Below, in pieces: positions 1 through 7,351 of a stretch of 13,457 bases of DNA. The stretch lies in contig DCWQ01000003.1 in the NCBI GenBank assembly GCA_002328185.1, forward strand, positions 168,981 through 182,437, written 5' to 3'. The notes beneath the pieces were generated by a model that ran no database searches, was not told where the DNA came from, and worked only from the letters and a program-made list of their open reading frames with translations. Each line of letters opens with the position of its first letter. The first letter of the stretch is position 1. The stretch comes from Dehalococcoidia bacterium UBA2158. Its GTDB lineage: Bacteria; Chloroflexota; Dehalococcoidia; Lucifugimonadales; UBA3495. Position numbers and translations under genes: made by a program.

Positions 1-459
1 GTGGACCCCTTTCTCTACGGCTCTTCCCATGTTCGCACGCACCCTTTCCGAGGTCCGTCGACTCTCGGCGCCGGCGATCCCGGCTTTGATGAGTAACAGC
101 AGTTCTTCTTTTATATCTTCGTCTGTGGCGACGACCGATACGCCGGCGTCTTGAAGTTCCCAGTAACGCTGTAGTATCTCCCTGGGGTTCCGGCCGAAGC
201 GGTCAAGGAACTGGACGACTATAACGTCTGCGTTTCCTTCGATAGCGTAGTCGACCATACGCCGGTATTCTTTCCGGTCGTCACGGCGCCCCGACACCAC
301 GTCCATGAAGTGACAAACCGGTAAGAGGTCGTTACGTTGGCAGTATTCCTTGTACCTGCTTTCTTGGGTCTCTAGAGAGCTGTGTTGGTCCCCTGTCTGG
401 CCGGGAGTGGAGACCCTCAGGTATCCGACCGCTCTCCTGGTTGTGAGTGTAGTGTTCAA
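1..459 (-). CDS. Serine recombinase (resolvase/integrase family), C-terminus beyond window
   Basis: This is a site-specific recombinase of the serine (resolvase/invertase) family, read leftwards and cut by the window edge after 153 residues. The visible part is the N-terminal catalytic domain. YLRVSTPGQ places the nucleophilic serine at residue 17. It is followed by SLETQE near 28-33, FMDVVSGR at 51-58, and DRFGRN at 86-91, which supplies the two conserved arginines (87 and 90). The helix ERVRAN then leads towards the DNA-binding part, which is outside the window. No ATG is available: an in-frame TAA lies 18 bases upstream of a TTG at 459, and TTG puts eight residues before RRAVGYLRVS, as in relatives. 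I see no convincing ribosome binding site. Whether it is a small resolvase or a large integrase cannot be told without the C-terminus. Its position beside a tRNA remnant favours an element integrase. Confidence 0.88.
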   Translation of the reverse strand, partial: MNTTLTTRRAVGYLRVSTPGQTGDQHSSLETQESRYKEYCQRNDLLPVCHFMDVVSGRRDDRKEYRRMVDYAIEGNADVIVVQFLDRFGRNPREILQRYWELQDAGVSVVATDEDIKEELLLLIKAGIAGAESRRTSERVRANMGRAVEKGVH

Positions 460-530
460 GTGTCGATACTGCTGTTACTATAGTTAGGGTTGGGCGGATC
501 GCCTTTAGTACTATAATATCACTATCGGCA
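1..530. mobile_element. Putative right end of an integrated element in tRNA-Pro(CGG)
   Basis: A serine recombinase gene reads away from a truncated tRNA, with about 65 bp between its start and the point where tRNA similarity begins (about 525-530). This matches an element end: recombinase gene next to the attachment site, displaced 3' part of the tRNA on the chromosomal side. The spacer 460-524 is AT-rich and contains ACTATA twice (near 478 and 509). The other end, the full tRNA and the cargo lie outside the window, so the element's type and whether it is still mobile are unknown. The boundary is inferred only from where tRNA similarity stops. Confidence 0.45.
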
Positions 531-568
531 CGCAGAGGCCGAAGGTTCAAATCCTTTCACCCCGACCA
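525..568 (+). pseudogene. 3' half of tRNA-Pro(CGG), 5' half missing
   Basis: This is a tRNA fragment from the anticodon loop to CCA. T33 is at 525, the CGG anticodon at 526-528, the 3' anticodon strand CGCAG at 531-535, and a five-base variable loop at 536-540. The T arm GAAGG-TTCAAAT-CCTTT spans 541-557 and pairs fully with one G-U. Acceptor strand CACCCCG is at 558-564, A73 at 565 and encoded CCA at 566-568. CCCCGACCA and the CGG anticodon both fit proline. No partner for the acceptor (CGGGGTG), D arm or 5' anticodon strand (CTGCG) exists upstream. Position 37 is C, where proline tRNAs normally have G, so the similarity may really begin just after the anticodon. The fragment cannot make a functional tRNA. 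Confidence 0.72.
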
Positions 569-801
569 TTTTCTTATCTAAACACGTTTTATCAAACCCC
601 ATCCAAGGCGCAGAACTATGCGCATGAGGCTGGGATTCTGCACCCACAACTTTAGAAGTATTTCGCATCGCCCCTCAATTGAGGGGGTTTTTGCGCTTAA
701 AGTCGAATCCTTGGGCGGCAGGTACACCGCCTGCACTTCCACGGAAATCTAAAGACCACGTTGCCACAGAGTTGTTGCACCGCTAGCCGATTGCGAAGAG
801 A
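569..801. other. Non-coding interval between tRNA remnant and peptidase gene
   Basis: I see no supportable gene here. Apart from the terminator at 671-692 there is a short dyad, GCGCA-N6-TGCGC, at 608-623, too small to interpret. No clear sigma-70 promoter for the gene at 802 stands out: TTGCCA near 760 has no convincing -10 at the right distance. Confidence 0.6.
671..692 (+). terminator. Rho-independent terminator after the tRNA-Pro remnant
   Basis: A perfect 6-bp GC-rich stem CCCCTC/GAGGGG closes a four-base AATT loop and is followed by G and five T (688-692). It lies about 100 bp after the tRNA 3' end in the same orientation, so it probably terminated the original tRNA transcript. It also insulates the gene at 802 from the left-hand element. 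Confidence 0.7.
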
Positions 802-2886
802 ATGCACTATCTGAAATCGGTGAAGCTAATGATCGATCGCGTTCCGTCCGCCCCAAAAAGACCGCAGGAACTTTCGAAACACGGTGATGTTAGGAATGAC
901 CCCTGGTTCTGGCTCCGTGATATCGACGATCCGGGAACTCTGGAATATCTCAAGGCTGAGAATGCTTATACAGAAGCGATCATGGAGCCCGAGAGCGCGC
1001 TTCAGGGGGCCTTATTTGAGGAGATGCGAGGAAGGATAAAAGAGGACGATTCCACCGTACCACAAAAGGATGGGGACTATTATTATTACACCCGCTTTGA
1101 AAAGGGCAATCAATACCCAATCTTTTGCCGTAAGCGCCTGTCCCTTGATGCTTCTGAAGAAGCCATCCTAGACGTAAACGTGCTGGCGAAGGACCTCGAT
1201 TATTGCCGCGTCGGCAGCATGGAGAACAGCCCTGACCACAAGTTGTTAGCTTATTCGATGGATGCGGATGGGTCAGAGATATACACCATCTACATCAAGA
1301 ATTTGGAGACTGGTGAACTATTGGCGGATGTTATCACCAATTCCTATTACTCCCTTGAATGGGCGAACGATAGCCAGACCCTTTTCTACGATGTTCTGGA
1401 CGAGAATCACCGGCCGATCAAGATCTTCAAACATCATCTCGGGGCTGATCTCGCGGCAGATGAGTTGGTCTACCAGGAGATGGACGAGCGCTTCTTCGTT
1501 GGCGTGATCAAATCGTCTAGCAAGCGATTTATCTACGTCGCTGCCACAGGCAATAACATGTCTGAATGGTGGTATATGGATGCCAACGACCTCCGGACCT
1601 CGTTGACGTTGATCGAACCACGCCGCGAGGACTTTGAATACGACGTAGAAGACCATGGCGATAGGTTTCTGATTCGCAACAACGGGGACGGTGCAGAGGA
1701 CTTCAAAGTCTCAGAAACACCGATAGCATCGCCTGCCTCAGCGAATTGGCGTGACCTGGTTCCGCACGTGCTGGGACGTCCTATCGGAGGCATCACAGTT
1801 ACTCGCGATCACTTGATTCTCTCGAGTCGCGACAATGGGTTGCCTCAGATTAGGGTCATGGAGCACGCCACTGGCGATTCCTTTGATATAGCTTTCGATG
1901 AGGAAGACTACTCTGTGGGAGTGATGGAGGGTCGGGAGTGGGACACCACAACATTGCGGTTCTCCTATTCTTCTATGACTACTCCGGCGACGATCTATGA
2001 CTACAACATCGAAACACACGACCGGGAGCTGAAGAAACAGACCGAAGTACTGGGGGATTTTTCCTCCGAAAAATACAAGTCCCGAAGGGTCCTCGCACCT
2101 GCGGAGGATGGAACACTAATCCCGATATCGCTCCTCTACGCGAAAGACACTCCACTTGACGGGATCGCTCCCCTCTATCTATACGGGTACGGGTCATACG
2201 GCATCGTCGTCGATTCCAATTTTGGTTCAGCCAGACTGAGCCTAGTGGACCGGGGCTTTATTTTCGCTGTGGCGCACGTTCGAGGCGGGATGGACTTGGG
2301 GTGGGGCTGGTATGAGAATGGCAAGCTACTAAACAAGCAGAACACATTCACTGACTTCATCGCCTGCGCCGAGTATTTAGTCGACCAGAGCTACACGGAA
2401 AAAGGTAGAATCATCGCGTCGGGCGGCAGCGCCGGCGGAATGTTGATGGGGGCAGTGGCCAACCTCTGCCCGGACTTGTTTAAAGCGATTGTCGCCGACG
2501 TTCCATTCGTGGACGTTCTGAACACCATGCTCGACGACACTCTGCCATTGACCACCATGGAGTACAACGAGTGGGGTAACCCCAATGAGAAGAGTTTCTA
2601 TGACTACATAAAATCTTATTCACCCTACGACAATGTGAAGCTTCAAGATTACCCGCACATGTTGATCACCGGGGGTATCAGCGACCCAAGGGTAACCTAT
2701 TGGGAACCAGCTAAGTGGACCGCCCGTCTGCGGGACTCCAAGACCGACAGCAACCTATTGTTGTTGAAGATCCACATGGATTCGGGACATGGGGGAGCTT
2801 CAGGCCGGTTCGATAGACTCAAAGAAGTTGCGCTGGAATATGCTTTCGCTTTGAAAGTTTTTGGATTGAGCGCAACAACTGGCTAA
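802..2886 (+). CDS. Oligopeptidase B-like serine peptidase (family S9A)
   Basis: This is a cytosolic serine peptidase of the prolyl oligopeptidase family, closest to oligopeptidase B, which cleaves short peptides after basic residues. There is no signal peptide. The N-terminus carries the family motif HGDVRNDPWFWLRD, the middle is the beta-propeller region, and the C-terminal third is an alpha/beta hydrolase domain. GGSAGG gives nucleophile Ser543, SDPRV gives Asp628 and DSGHGG gives His663, all exactly 11 residues after the E. coli triad as I remember it (532/617/652). Length 694 versus about 686 in E. coli. ATG at 829 (residue 10) is an alternative start that would align better with E. coli; neither start has a strong ribosome binding site. 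Two S1/S2 acidic positions differ (see findings). Codon third positions look less GC-rich than in downstream genes. Confidence 0.9.
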   Translation: MHYLKSVKLMIDRVPSAPKRPQELSKHGDVRNDPWFWLRDIDDPGTLEYLKAENAYTEAIMEPESALQGALFEEMRGRIKEDDSTVPQKDGDYYYYTRFEKGNQYPIFCRKRLSLDASEEAILDVNVLAKDLDYCRVGSMENSPDHKLLAYSMDADGSEIYTIYIKNLETGELLADVITNSYYSLEWANDSQTLFYDVLDENHRPIKIFKHHLGADLAADELVYQEMDERFFVGVIKSSSKRFIYVAATGNNMSEWWYMDANDLRTSLTLIEPRREDFEYDVEDHGDRFLIRNNGDGAEDFKVSETPIASPASANWRDLVPHVLGRPIGGITVTRDHLILSSRDNGLPQIRVMEHATGDSFDIAFDEEDYSVGVMEGREWDTTTLRFSYSSMTTPATIYDYNIETHDRELKKQTEVLGDFSSEKYKSRRVLAPAEDGTLIPISLLYAKDTPLDGIAPLYLYGYGSYGIVVDSNFGSARLSLVDRGFIFAVAHVRGGMDLGWGWYENGKLLNKQNTFTDFIACAEYLVDQSYTEKGRIIASGGSAGGMLMGAVANLCPDLFKAIVADVPFVDVLNTMLDDTLPLTTMEYNEWGNPNEKSFYDYIKSYSPYDNVKLQDYPHMLITGGISDPRVTYWEPAKWTARLRDSKTDSNLLLLKIHMDSGHGGASGRFDRLKEVALEYAFALKVFGLSATTG

Positions 2887-2894
2887 GCACGAAA

Positions 2895-2923
2895 TTGACA
2901 CTGTAAGAATTTAGCGTCTGGCT
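2895..2923 (+). promoter_or_regulatory. Possible promoter (-35 TTGACA) ahead of the LLM-amidase cluster
   Basis: A perfect TTGACA hexamer lies at 2895-2900, just after the peptidase stop, in the 61-bp gap before the next gene. The expected -10 position (about 2918-2923) shows only a poor match, so this is a weak candidate. If real, the catabolic cluster is transcribed separately from the peptidase. Confidence 0.25.
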
Positions 2924-2947
2924 AATCGCCATATTGGAGGAAACGAC

Positions 2948-3799
2948 ATGTCTGTTGGAGTGATAGTTCCGTTGCCGGCCTACACTTTGAATCCGGCGTT
3001 CATCGCCAAAAAAGCCGAGGAATTGGGGTTTGAGTCTCTCTGGTACCATGAACACCCAATCTTGCCTGTAACGACGGCAAGTCCTTTCCCGGCAACCGGC
3101 GGTGAAGTTCCAATGACCTATGCTCATTTCTCCGAGCCTTATATCTCGCTGGCGATGGCGGCGGCGGTAACCAGCAAGATCAAGCTGGCCACCGGAATCA
3201 CCTTGGTGCCAGAACGCAATCCTCTGATCCTGGCCAAAGAGATCTCGGTCCTCGACCTGCACAGTGGCGGCCGGTTCATCTTTGGGATCGGGGCAGGCTG
3301 GAACAGGGAAGAAACGGAGATGATGGGCGGTGACTTCGACCACCGGTGGACCCAGACGCGGGAAGCAGTGGAGGCGTTGAAAGAGCTATGGACCAAAGAC
3401 GAGGCTGAATACCACGGCCGTTATTACGACTTTCCCCCGGTCTACAGCTATCCCAAGCCGATTCAAAAGCCCCATCCACCCATACTTTTGGGCGGAAACG
3501 CCAAGAACGTGCTCCGAAGGGTTGCCACCTACGGAGATGGTTGGCTGCCGAACCGGGCGACTCCGGGACAGATCGAAGAGAGCCGGAAGATTCTGGACAC
3601 ATTGGCCGCCGAGCGTGACCGGGAGCCGGCGTCGTTGACCATTTCGGTATTCGGTCAGGCCACCGACACCACCAGGCAGCAGGTGGATGATTTCATGAAC
3701 GCTGGCGCCATTCGGGTTTCTTCCTGGGCGCCACATTGCGAAACCGAAAAAGAGATGGAAAACGAACTCGAACGGATGGCTGAGGCGATGATTCGATAA
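2948..3799 (+). CDS. LLM-class (luciferase-like) F420/FMN-dependent oxidoreductase
   Basis: This is a luciferase-like TIM-barrel oxidoreductase of 283 residues using reduced FMN or F420; the cofactor cannot be settled from sequence. Typical family stretches are AEELGFESLWYHEH (N-terminus), TSKIKLATGITLVPERNP, then SGGRFIFGIGAGWNREE near the middle and PPILLGGNAKNVLRRVATYGDGWLP after it. The last is characteristic of TIGR03619-type LLM proteins. The start is firm: GGAGG at 2936-2940, seven bases before ATG. It is first in a run of closely spaced rightward genes, with 31 bp to the amidase. That context suggests an oxygenase or dehydrogenase opening a catabolic route, but the substrate is unknown. 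Confidence 0.88.
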   Translation: MSVGVIVPLPAYTLNPAFIAKKAEELGFESLWYHEHPILPVTTASPFPATGGEVPMTYAHFSEPYISLAMAAAVTSKIKLATGITLVPERNPLILAKEISVLDLHSGGRFIFGIGAGWNREETEMMGGDFDHRWTQTREAVEALKELWTKDEAEYHGRYYDFPPVYSYPKPIQKPHPPILLGGNAKNVLRRVATYGDGWLPNRATPGQIEESRKILDTLAAERDREPASLTISVFGQATDTTRQQVDDFMNAGAIRVSSWAPHCETEKEMENELERMAEAMIR

Positions 3800-3830
3800 T
3801 CTCGGATTCAGTACTAACTCGAGGGGCGAG

Positions 3831-5234
3831 ATGATCAAGACGGAAATTCCCTTTCTATCAGTGGCTGAGCTTTCGGAGTTGATTCGAGAGAGGAAAGTCT
3901 CTCCGGTGGAGGCGACCGAAGCCTACCTCGATCGCATCGATTCATTGAACTTCAAGTTCAATTCATACATCACCGTCGCCCGCAAAGAGGCCCTTGAAGC
4001 GGCGCGAGACGCGGAGCAGGCCATCGCCCGGGGCGATTACATCGGTCCGATGCACGGCATACCGGTGGCCGTAAAAGACCAAATTTGGAGCAAGGGCATA
4101 CGGACCACGGTTGGCTCAAGATTCATGGCCGACTTCGTACCAGACGAGGACGCCACCGCTTTGGCAAACCTGAAGAAAGCCGGCGCAGTCCTGTTGGGCA
4201 AAACCAACCTCACCGAGTTCGCCATCGGCAGCTCGCAACGCTACAGCCCCAACCGCAACCCCTGGGACCTCAACAGGTTCACCGGAGGGTCCAGCGGCGG
4301 CTCAGGTTCAGCTACCGCCGCCTTTCTGTGTGCGACGTCATTGGGCGAGGACACGGGCGGGTCGATCCGCCGGCCGGCAGCCTGGTGTGGGCTCGCTGGC
4401 CTGCGGCCTAGCTGGGGCCGGGTGAGCCGATACGGTGTTGCTGCCGGGTCTTGGTCCATGGACCAAGTTGGGCCTATATCCCGCACGGCGGAAGACGCGG
4501 CCATCACCTTGGGAGCGATAGCCGGGTACGACCCCAAGGACCGCTACAGCCGTGACGTTCCGGTACCCGACTACCGCCGCGCCTTGACCGGGGACATCAA
4601 TGGGCTACACATAGGGATGATCACAGAATTGGTCCATGGCGACTTCGTTGACCCCGAGGTGAGCGAAGCCGTGATCAAGGCCGGCTCGGTGTTCGATGAA
4701 CTTGGGGCCACGGTGGAAGAGGTGTCGCTGCCGCTGACGGTCCACGGCGGCCTTATATCCGCGGTGCTTATCGGAGTTGAAGCAGCGCAGACCTACCGTG
4801 ATTGGATCAAAGACGACCTCCACGGCTTCGGACACAGCAATCAGATCGGGCTGATAACCGGCTCTCTCATGCCGGCGCAGGCGTATTACAAGGTCCAGAA
4901 ACTACGAGAGTTGGTCCGCCGGCACGTACTCGGCGCATTGGAAACTTACGACGTGTTGATCCTGCCTTCGTCGAGGAGCTGCGCCCCGATATTGGAGGAC
5001 GACACAGCGATCACCTCCAAGGAGATGGCAGCCAAGGCGCCGCCAGTGATGACTCGGCCTTTTAATCTTGCCGGCGCTCCCGCGCTCTCAGTGAACTGTG
5101 GCTTCAACTTCCAAGGGCTGCCCATAGGCCTCCAGATCGGCGGGCGTCCCTTCGATGAAGAGACAGTGTTGAAAGTGGGCCACGCTTACGAGCAAAATAC
5201 CCCGTGGCTTGGCGCAAGGCCCCCACACGCCTGA
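3831..5234 (+). CDS. Amidase-signature (AS) family hydrolase, GatA-like
   Basis: This serine hydrolase of the amidase signature family (467 residues) hydrolyses a carboxamide to acid plus ammonia or amine. The Ser-cisSer-Lys triad is complete: Lys82 in VAVKDQ, Ser154 in TGGSSGGS, and nucleophile Ser178 in DTGGSIRRPA. It resembles GatA of the Asp/Glu-tRNA amidotransferase. However, no gatB or gatC is adjacent and the neighbours are catabolic, so a free-standing amidase is more likely. Start ATG at 3831 is preceded by GAGGGGCGAG. The stop is TGA; reading past it gives only a short tail with no family similarity, so this TGA is a true stop, unlike the two described further right. The substrate is not predictable from sequence. 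Confidence 0.88.
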   Translation: MIKTEIPFLSVAELSELIRERKVSPVEATEAYLDRIDSLNFKFNSYITVARKEALEAARDAEQAIARGDYIGPMHGIPVAVKDQIWSKGIRTTVGSRFMADFVPDEDATALANLKKAGAVLLGKTNLTEFAIGSSQRYSPNRNPWDLNRFTGGSSGGSGSATAAFLCATSLGEDTGGSIRRPAAWCGLAGLRPSWGRVSRYGVAAGSWSMDQVGPISRTAEDAAITLGAIAGYDPKDRYSRDVPVPDYRRALTGDINGLHIGMITELVHGDFVDPEVSEAVIKAGSVFDELGATVEEVSLPLTVHGGLISAVLIGVEAAQTYRDWIKDDLHGFGHSNQIGLITGSLMPAQAYYKVQKLRELVRRHVLGALETYDVLILPSSRSCAPILEDDTAITSKEMAAKAPPVMTRPFNLAGAPALSVNCGFNFQGLPIGLQIGGRPFDEETVLKVGHAYEQNTPWLGARPPHA

Positions 5235-5274
5235 TCGGGCCTCGAAACTTTGACTTAACACGGCAGGAGACCGA

Positions 5275-5832
5275 ATGCAGAAGGCACACAGCATAAAAGT
5301 GGAGCCAATGACTGAGGAGTCTTTCTGGCCGTTTGGAACGCTGATCGACCCTCAAGAGCGGCCAACCGACCAGCGTATGATCATTGAGCTAGATTTCCAC
5401 GCCGAGGGCCGAACCACTCTGAGTTCGATCTGGCAGCCATGCGAAGGTCTTACTTTCTTTGAGATGGAGCGCCACTTCGGGGTTACTCAGACATTTTCCC
5501 AACTGAGCGGAGCGCCTACGGTGGTGGCCGTCGCCGCTCCGACTGATCCCGACCCTTTGGCGATCCCAGAACCTGATCAAATCAGAGCGTTCCTGATCGA
5601 CCCCAGTAAGGGCTATGCGTTCAATGTGGGCACCTGGCATTCTGTGAAGCGGTTCGTTCTTGCTCCTCCCGGCGCCACCCTGGCGGTGATCAATTCAGAC
5701 CCGAATCCCTCGCAGATCGTGAACTACCAGGAAAATCTGAGCCTCACCTACTCCGACCTGGCAACCGATCAAAGCCCACACCGCGACTACCTGGGCGACA
5801 GATTCGGTATGGTTTTCGAACTGGCCCTTTAG
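5275..5832 (+). CDS. Ureidoglycolate lyase (AllA)-like protein
   Basis: This is a 185-residue cupin-like protein of the ureidoglycolate lyase family, whose characterised member splits ureidoglycolate into glyoxylate and urea. Family marks are the N-terminal FWPFGTLI (residues 17-24), FFEMERHFGVTQTFSQL (61-77) matching the E-R-H...Q-F-P segment, VVAVAAP in the following strand, and the GTWHS segment (119-123). It is some 20-25 residues longer than E. coli AllA (about 160) because of a C-terminal tail. Start ATG has AGGAG at 5265-5269, five bases upstream. No other purine or allantoin gene is nearby, so the real substrate may be a different ureido or hydroxy acid. The gap to the next gene is 25 bp. 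Confidence 0.75.
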   Translation: MQKAHSIKVEPMTEESFWPFGTLIDPQERPTDQRMIIELDFHAEGRTTLSSIWQPCEGLTFFEMERHFGVTQTFSQLSGAPTVVAVAAPTDPDPLAIPEPDQIRAFLIDPSKGYAFNVGTWHSVKRFVLAPPGATLAVINSDPNPSQIVNYQENLSLTYSDLATDQSPHRDYLGDRFGMVFELAL

Positions 5833-5857
5833 TGTTACCCGATAGGAGCAGGCCACT

Positions 5858-7255
5858 ATGAGCAGCAGCGCCACCGGATCCACCAGCCGGACCGATGCCA
5901 TCCACGCCTTGGTGTGTAACGTCGTCAATACCCGGTTTGAAGACCTTTCTCAAAAGGCGGTCGACGCCACCAAGACCTTCATCCTAGATTGCTTCGGGGT
6001 GGCTATCGCCGGGTCGTTGGCTCCCAGGGTCTCCGAGACGTTGGCCGTCCTTGGCGATTGGGGAGGAAAATCGGAGTCGACGGTGCTGGTATCCGGAGAG
6101 AGATTACCGGCGCCTTCGGCCGCCATGATGAACAGCTTTCTGATCCACAATCAGGAGTTCGATTGTGTGCACGACCTGGCGGTGGTCCATGCTTTCACCA
6201 CGGTCCTCCCCGTGGCGATAGCCGTGGCCGAGTCCCAGGGCAGAGTGACCGGGCGTGAACTTCTCACGGCAGCTGCGCTGGGCGTGGACGTAGCCAGTTC
6301 TATCGGAATATCTTCAAGGTCACCCATCGCGCATTTTAGGCCAGGCACCTTGGGTGCGTTCGGCGCAGTGGCGGCAGCAGGAAAGATAGCCGGTTTCGAC
6401 CAGGCAACCCTATCCAATGCCATGGGCATCGTGTACAGCCAGATCAGCGGTACTCTGCAGCCCCATAGCGAGGGCGCTCAGGTGAACTCCATGCAGACCG
6501 GGTTCAACGCCAGAGCGGCAGTCACCGCGATCTCGCTGGCCGCCCGAGGGATCCAAGGCGCATCCGAGGTGCTGGAAGGCCGGTACGGATACTTCAAACT
6601 ATACGAAGGCGAGTACGACATCGAAGAAACCCTGGCCAACTTGGGCAAGGTCTGGCAGGTGGAGCAAATAGGCCACAAGCCGTTTCCCTGCGGGCGGTTG
6701 ACCCACGGCGCTATAGAGGCCACTCTGACTCTGAAAGAGCGTCATGGTTTCGACGCGGGAGACATCGACGGTTTGGAAGTCTTGGCGCCGCCATTGGTTT
6801 ACCGTCTGGTGGGACGTCCTTTGGGCGGCGGAGTGCCGTCTGCCCAATACGCCAAGCTGACGATTCCATTTGTGGTGGCCGTCGCGTTGATCCGCGGCAC
6901 GGTCTTCATCACCGATTTCTGGGAAGAGCCGCTCCGCGATACGGAGGTTCACGAATTGGCGGGGCGGATTAACGTGGTGCAAAACACGACGATCACAGAC
7001 GAAAACATCTCCGTCCCTCTGCGAGTTCGTATTCGGCTCAAGGATGGCACGGAACACGAATTGACCCTGGACCAGGTGTTGGGTCACCCTGACAAGCCGC
7101 TGAGCCGGGAGCAGCACCTGGAGAAATTTCAGGCTTGCTGGGCAGCAGGCGCCGGCCACCTGCCGGCAAGCAACCGAGACCGACTGGTGGGCCTGGTAGA
7201 CGGTCTTGAAAGCGTGTCGTCGGTGGAGGAAATAGTTGGCTTACTAGTGCCCTAA
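5858..7255 (+). CDS. MmgE/PrpD family protein
   Basis: This 465-residue protein belongs to the MmgE/PrpD family (2-methylcitrate dehydratase, cis-aconitate decarboxylase and relatives), which dehydrates, decarboxylates or isomerises small polycarboxylic acids. Recognisable segments are NSFLIHNQEFDCVHD (residues 92-106) with His111 after it, the glycine/alanine-rich GTLGAFGAVAAAGKIAGFD (163-181), SQISGTLQPHSEGAQ, and IGHKPFPCGRLTHGAIEA in the C-terminal domain. A ribosome binding site AGGAG lies upstream of ATG at 5858. SAR202-like genomes and many soil bacteria carry uncharacterised paralogues beside amidases and LLM oxidoreductases, so a specific methylcitrate role should not be assumed. No prpB or prpC is nearby. 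Confidence 0.87.
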   Translation: MSSSATGSTSRTDAIHALVCNVVNTRFEDLSQKAVDATKTFILDCFGVAIAGSLAPRVSETLAVLGDWGGKSESTVLVSGERLPAPSAAMMNSFLIHNQEFDCVHDLAVVHAFTTVLPVAIAVAESQGRVTGRELLTAAALGVDVASSIGISSRSPIAHFRPGTLGAFGAVAAAGKIAGFDQATLSNAMGIVYSQISGTLQPHSEGAQVNSMQTGFNARAAVTAISLAARGIQGASEVLEGRYGYFKLYEGEYDIEETLANLGKVWQVEQIGHKPFPCGRLTHGAIEATLTLKERHGFDAGDIDGLEVLAPPLVYRLVGRPLGGGVPSAQYAKLTIPFVVAVALIRGTVFITDFWEEPLRDTEVHELAGRINVVQNTTITDENISVPLRVRIRLKDGTEHELTLDQVLGHPDKPLSREQHLEKFQACWAAGAGHLPASNRDRLVGLVDGLESVSSVEEIVGLLVP

Positions 7256-7291
7256 GCGCCCGAGCCTGGGGTCCGGAAGCAAATGTACTTA

Positions 7292-7308
7292 TTAGCAGTA
7301 CCTGCTAA
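7292..7308. promoter_or_regulatory. Perfect 7-bp inverted repeat upstream of the acyl-CoA ligase
   Basis: TTAGCAG-TAC-CTGCTAA forms a perfect 7-bp dyad with a 3-base centre, 44 bp before the ligase ATG and within the largest gap (96 bp) of the rightward cluster. It has no T run, so it is not a terminator. A dimeric repressor or activator site controlling the ligase is the simplest reading. Confidence 0.35.
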
Positions 7309-7351
7309 AGCGTGGTAGCCTCGCACTTGAATTTCTCGTACAACCCAAACT

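Noticed and set aside
332..550. 72-codon minus-strand frame across the recombinase start and tRNA remnant
   Set aside because: It overlaps the recombinase gene in another frame and covers the tRNA fragment; the product has no recognisable motif.
481..568. Complete tRNA with acceptor GTTGGGC pairing to CCCCGAC
   Set aside because: This shifts the T arm out of register, leaves no D arm or anticodon stem, and wastes the encoded CCA; a 3' fragment explains the sequence better.
3831..5234. Amidase terminal TGA as a third selenocysteine codon
   Set aside because: The protein already has full family length, and reading on gives an unconserved tail soon ended by TAA.
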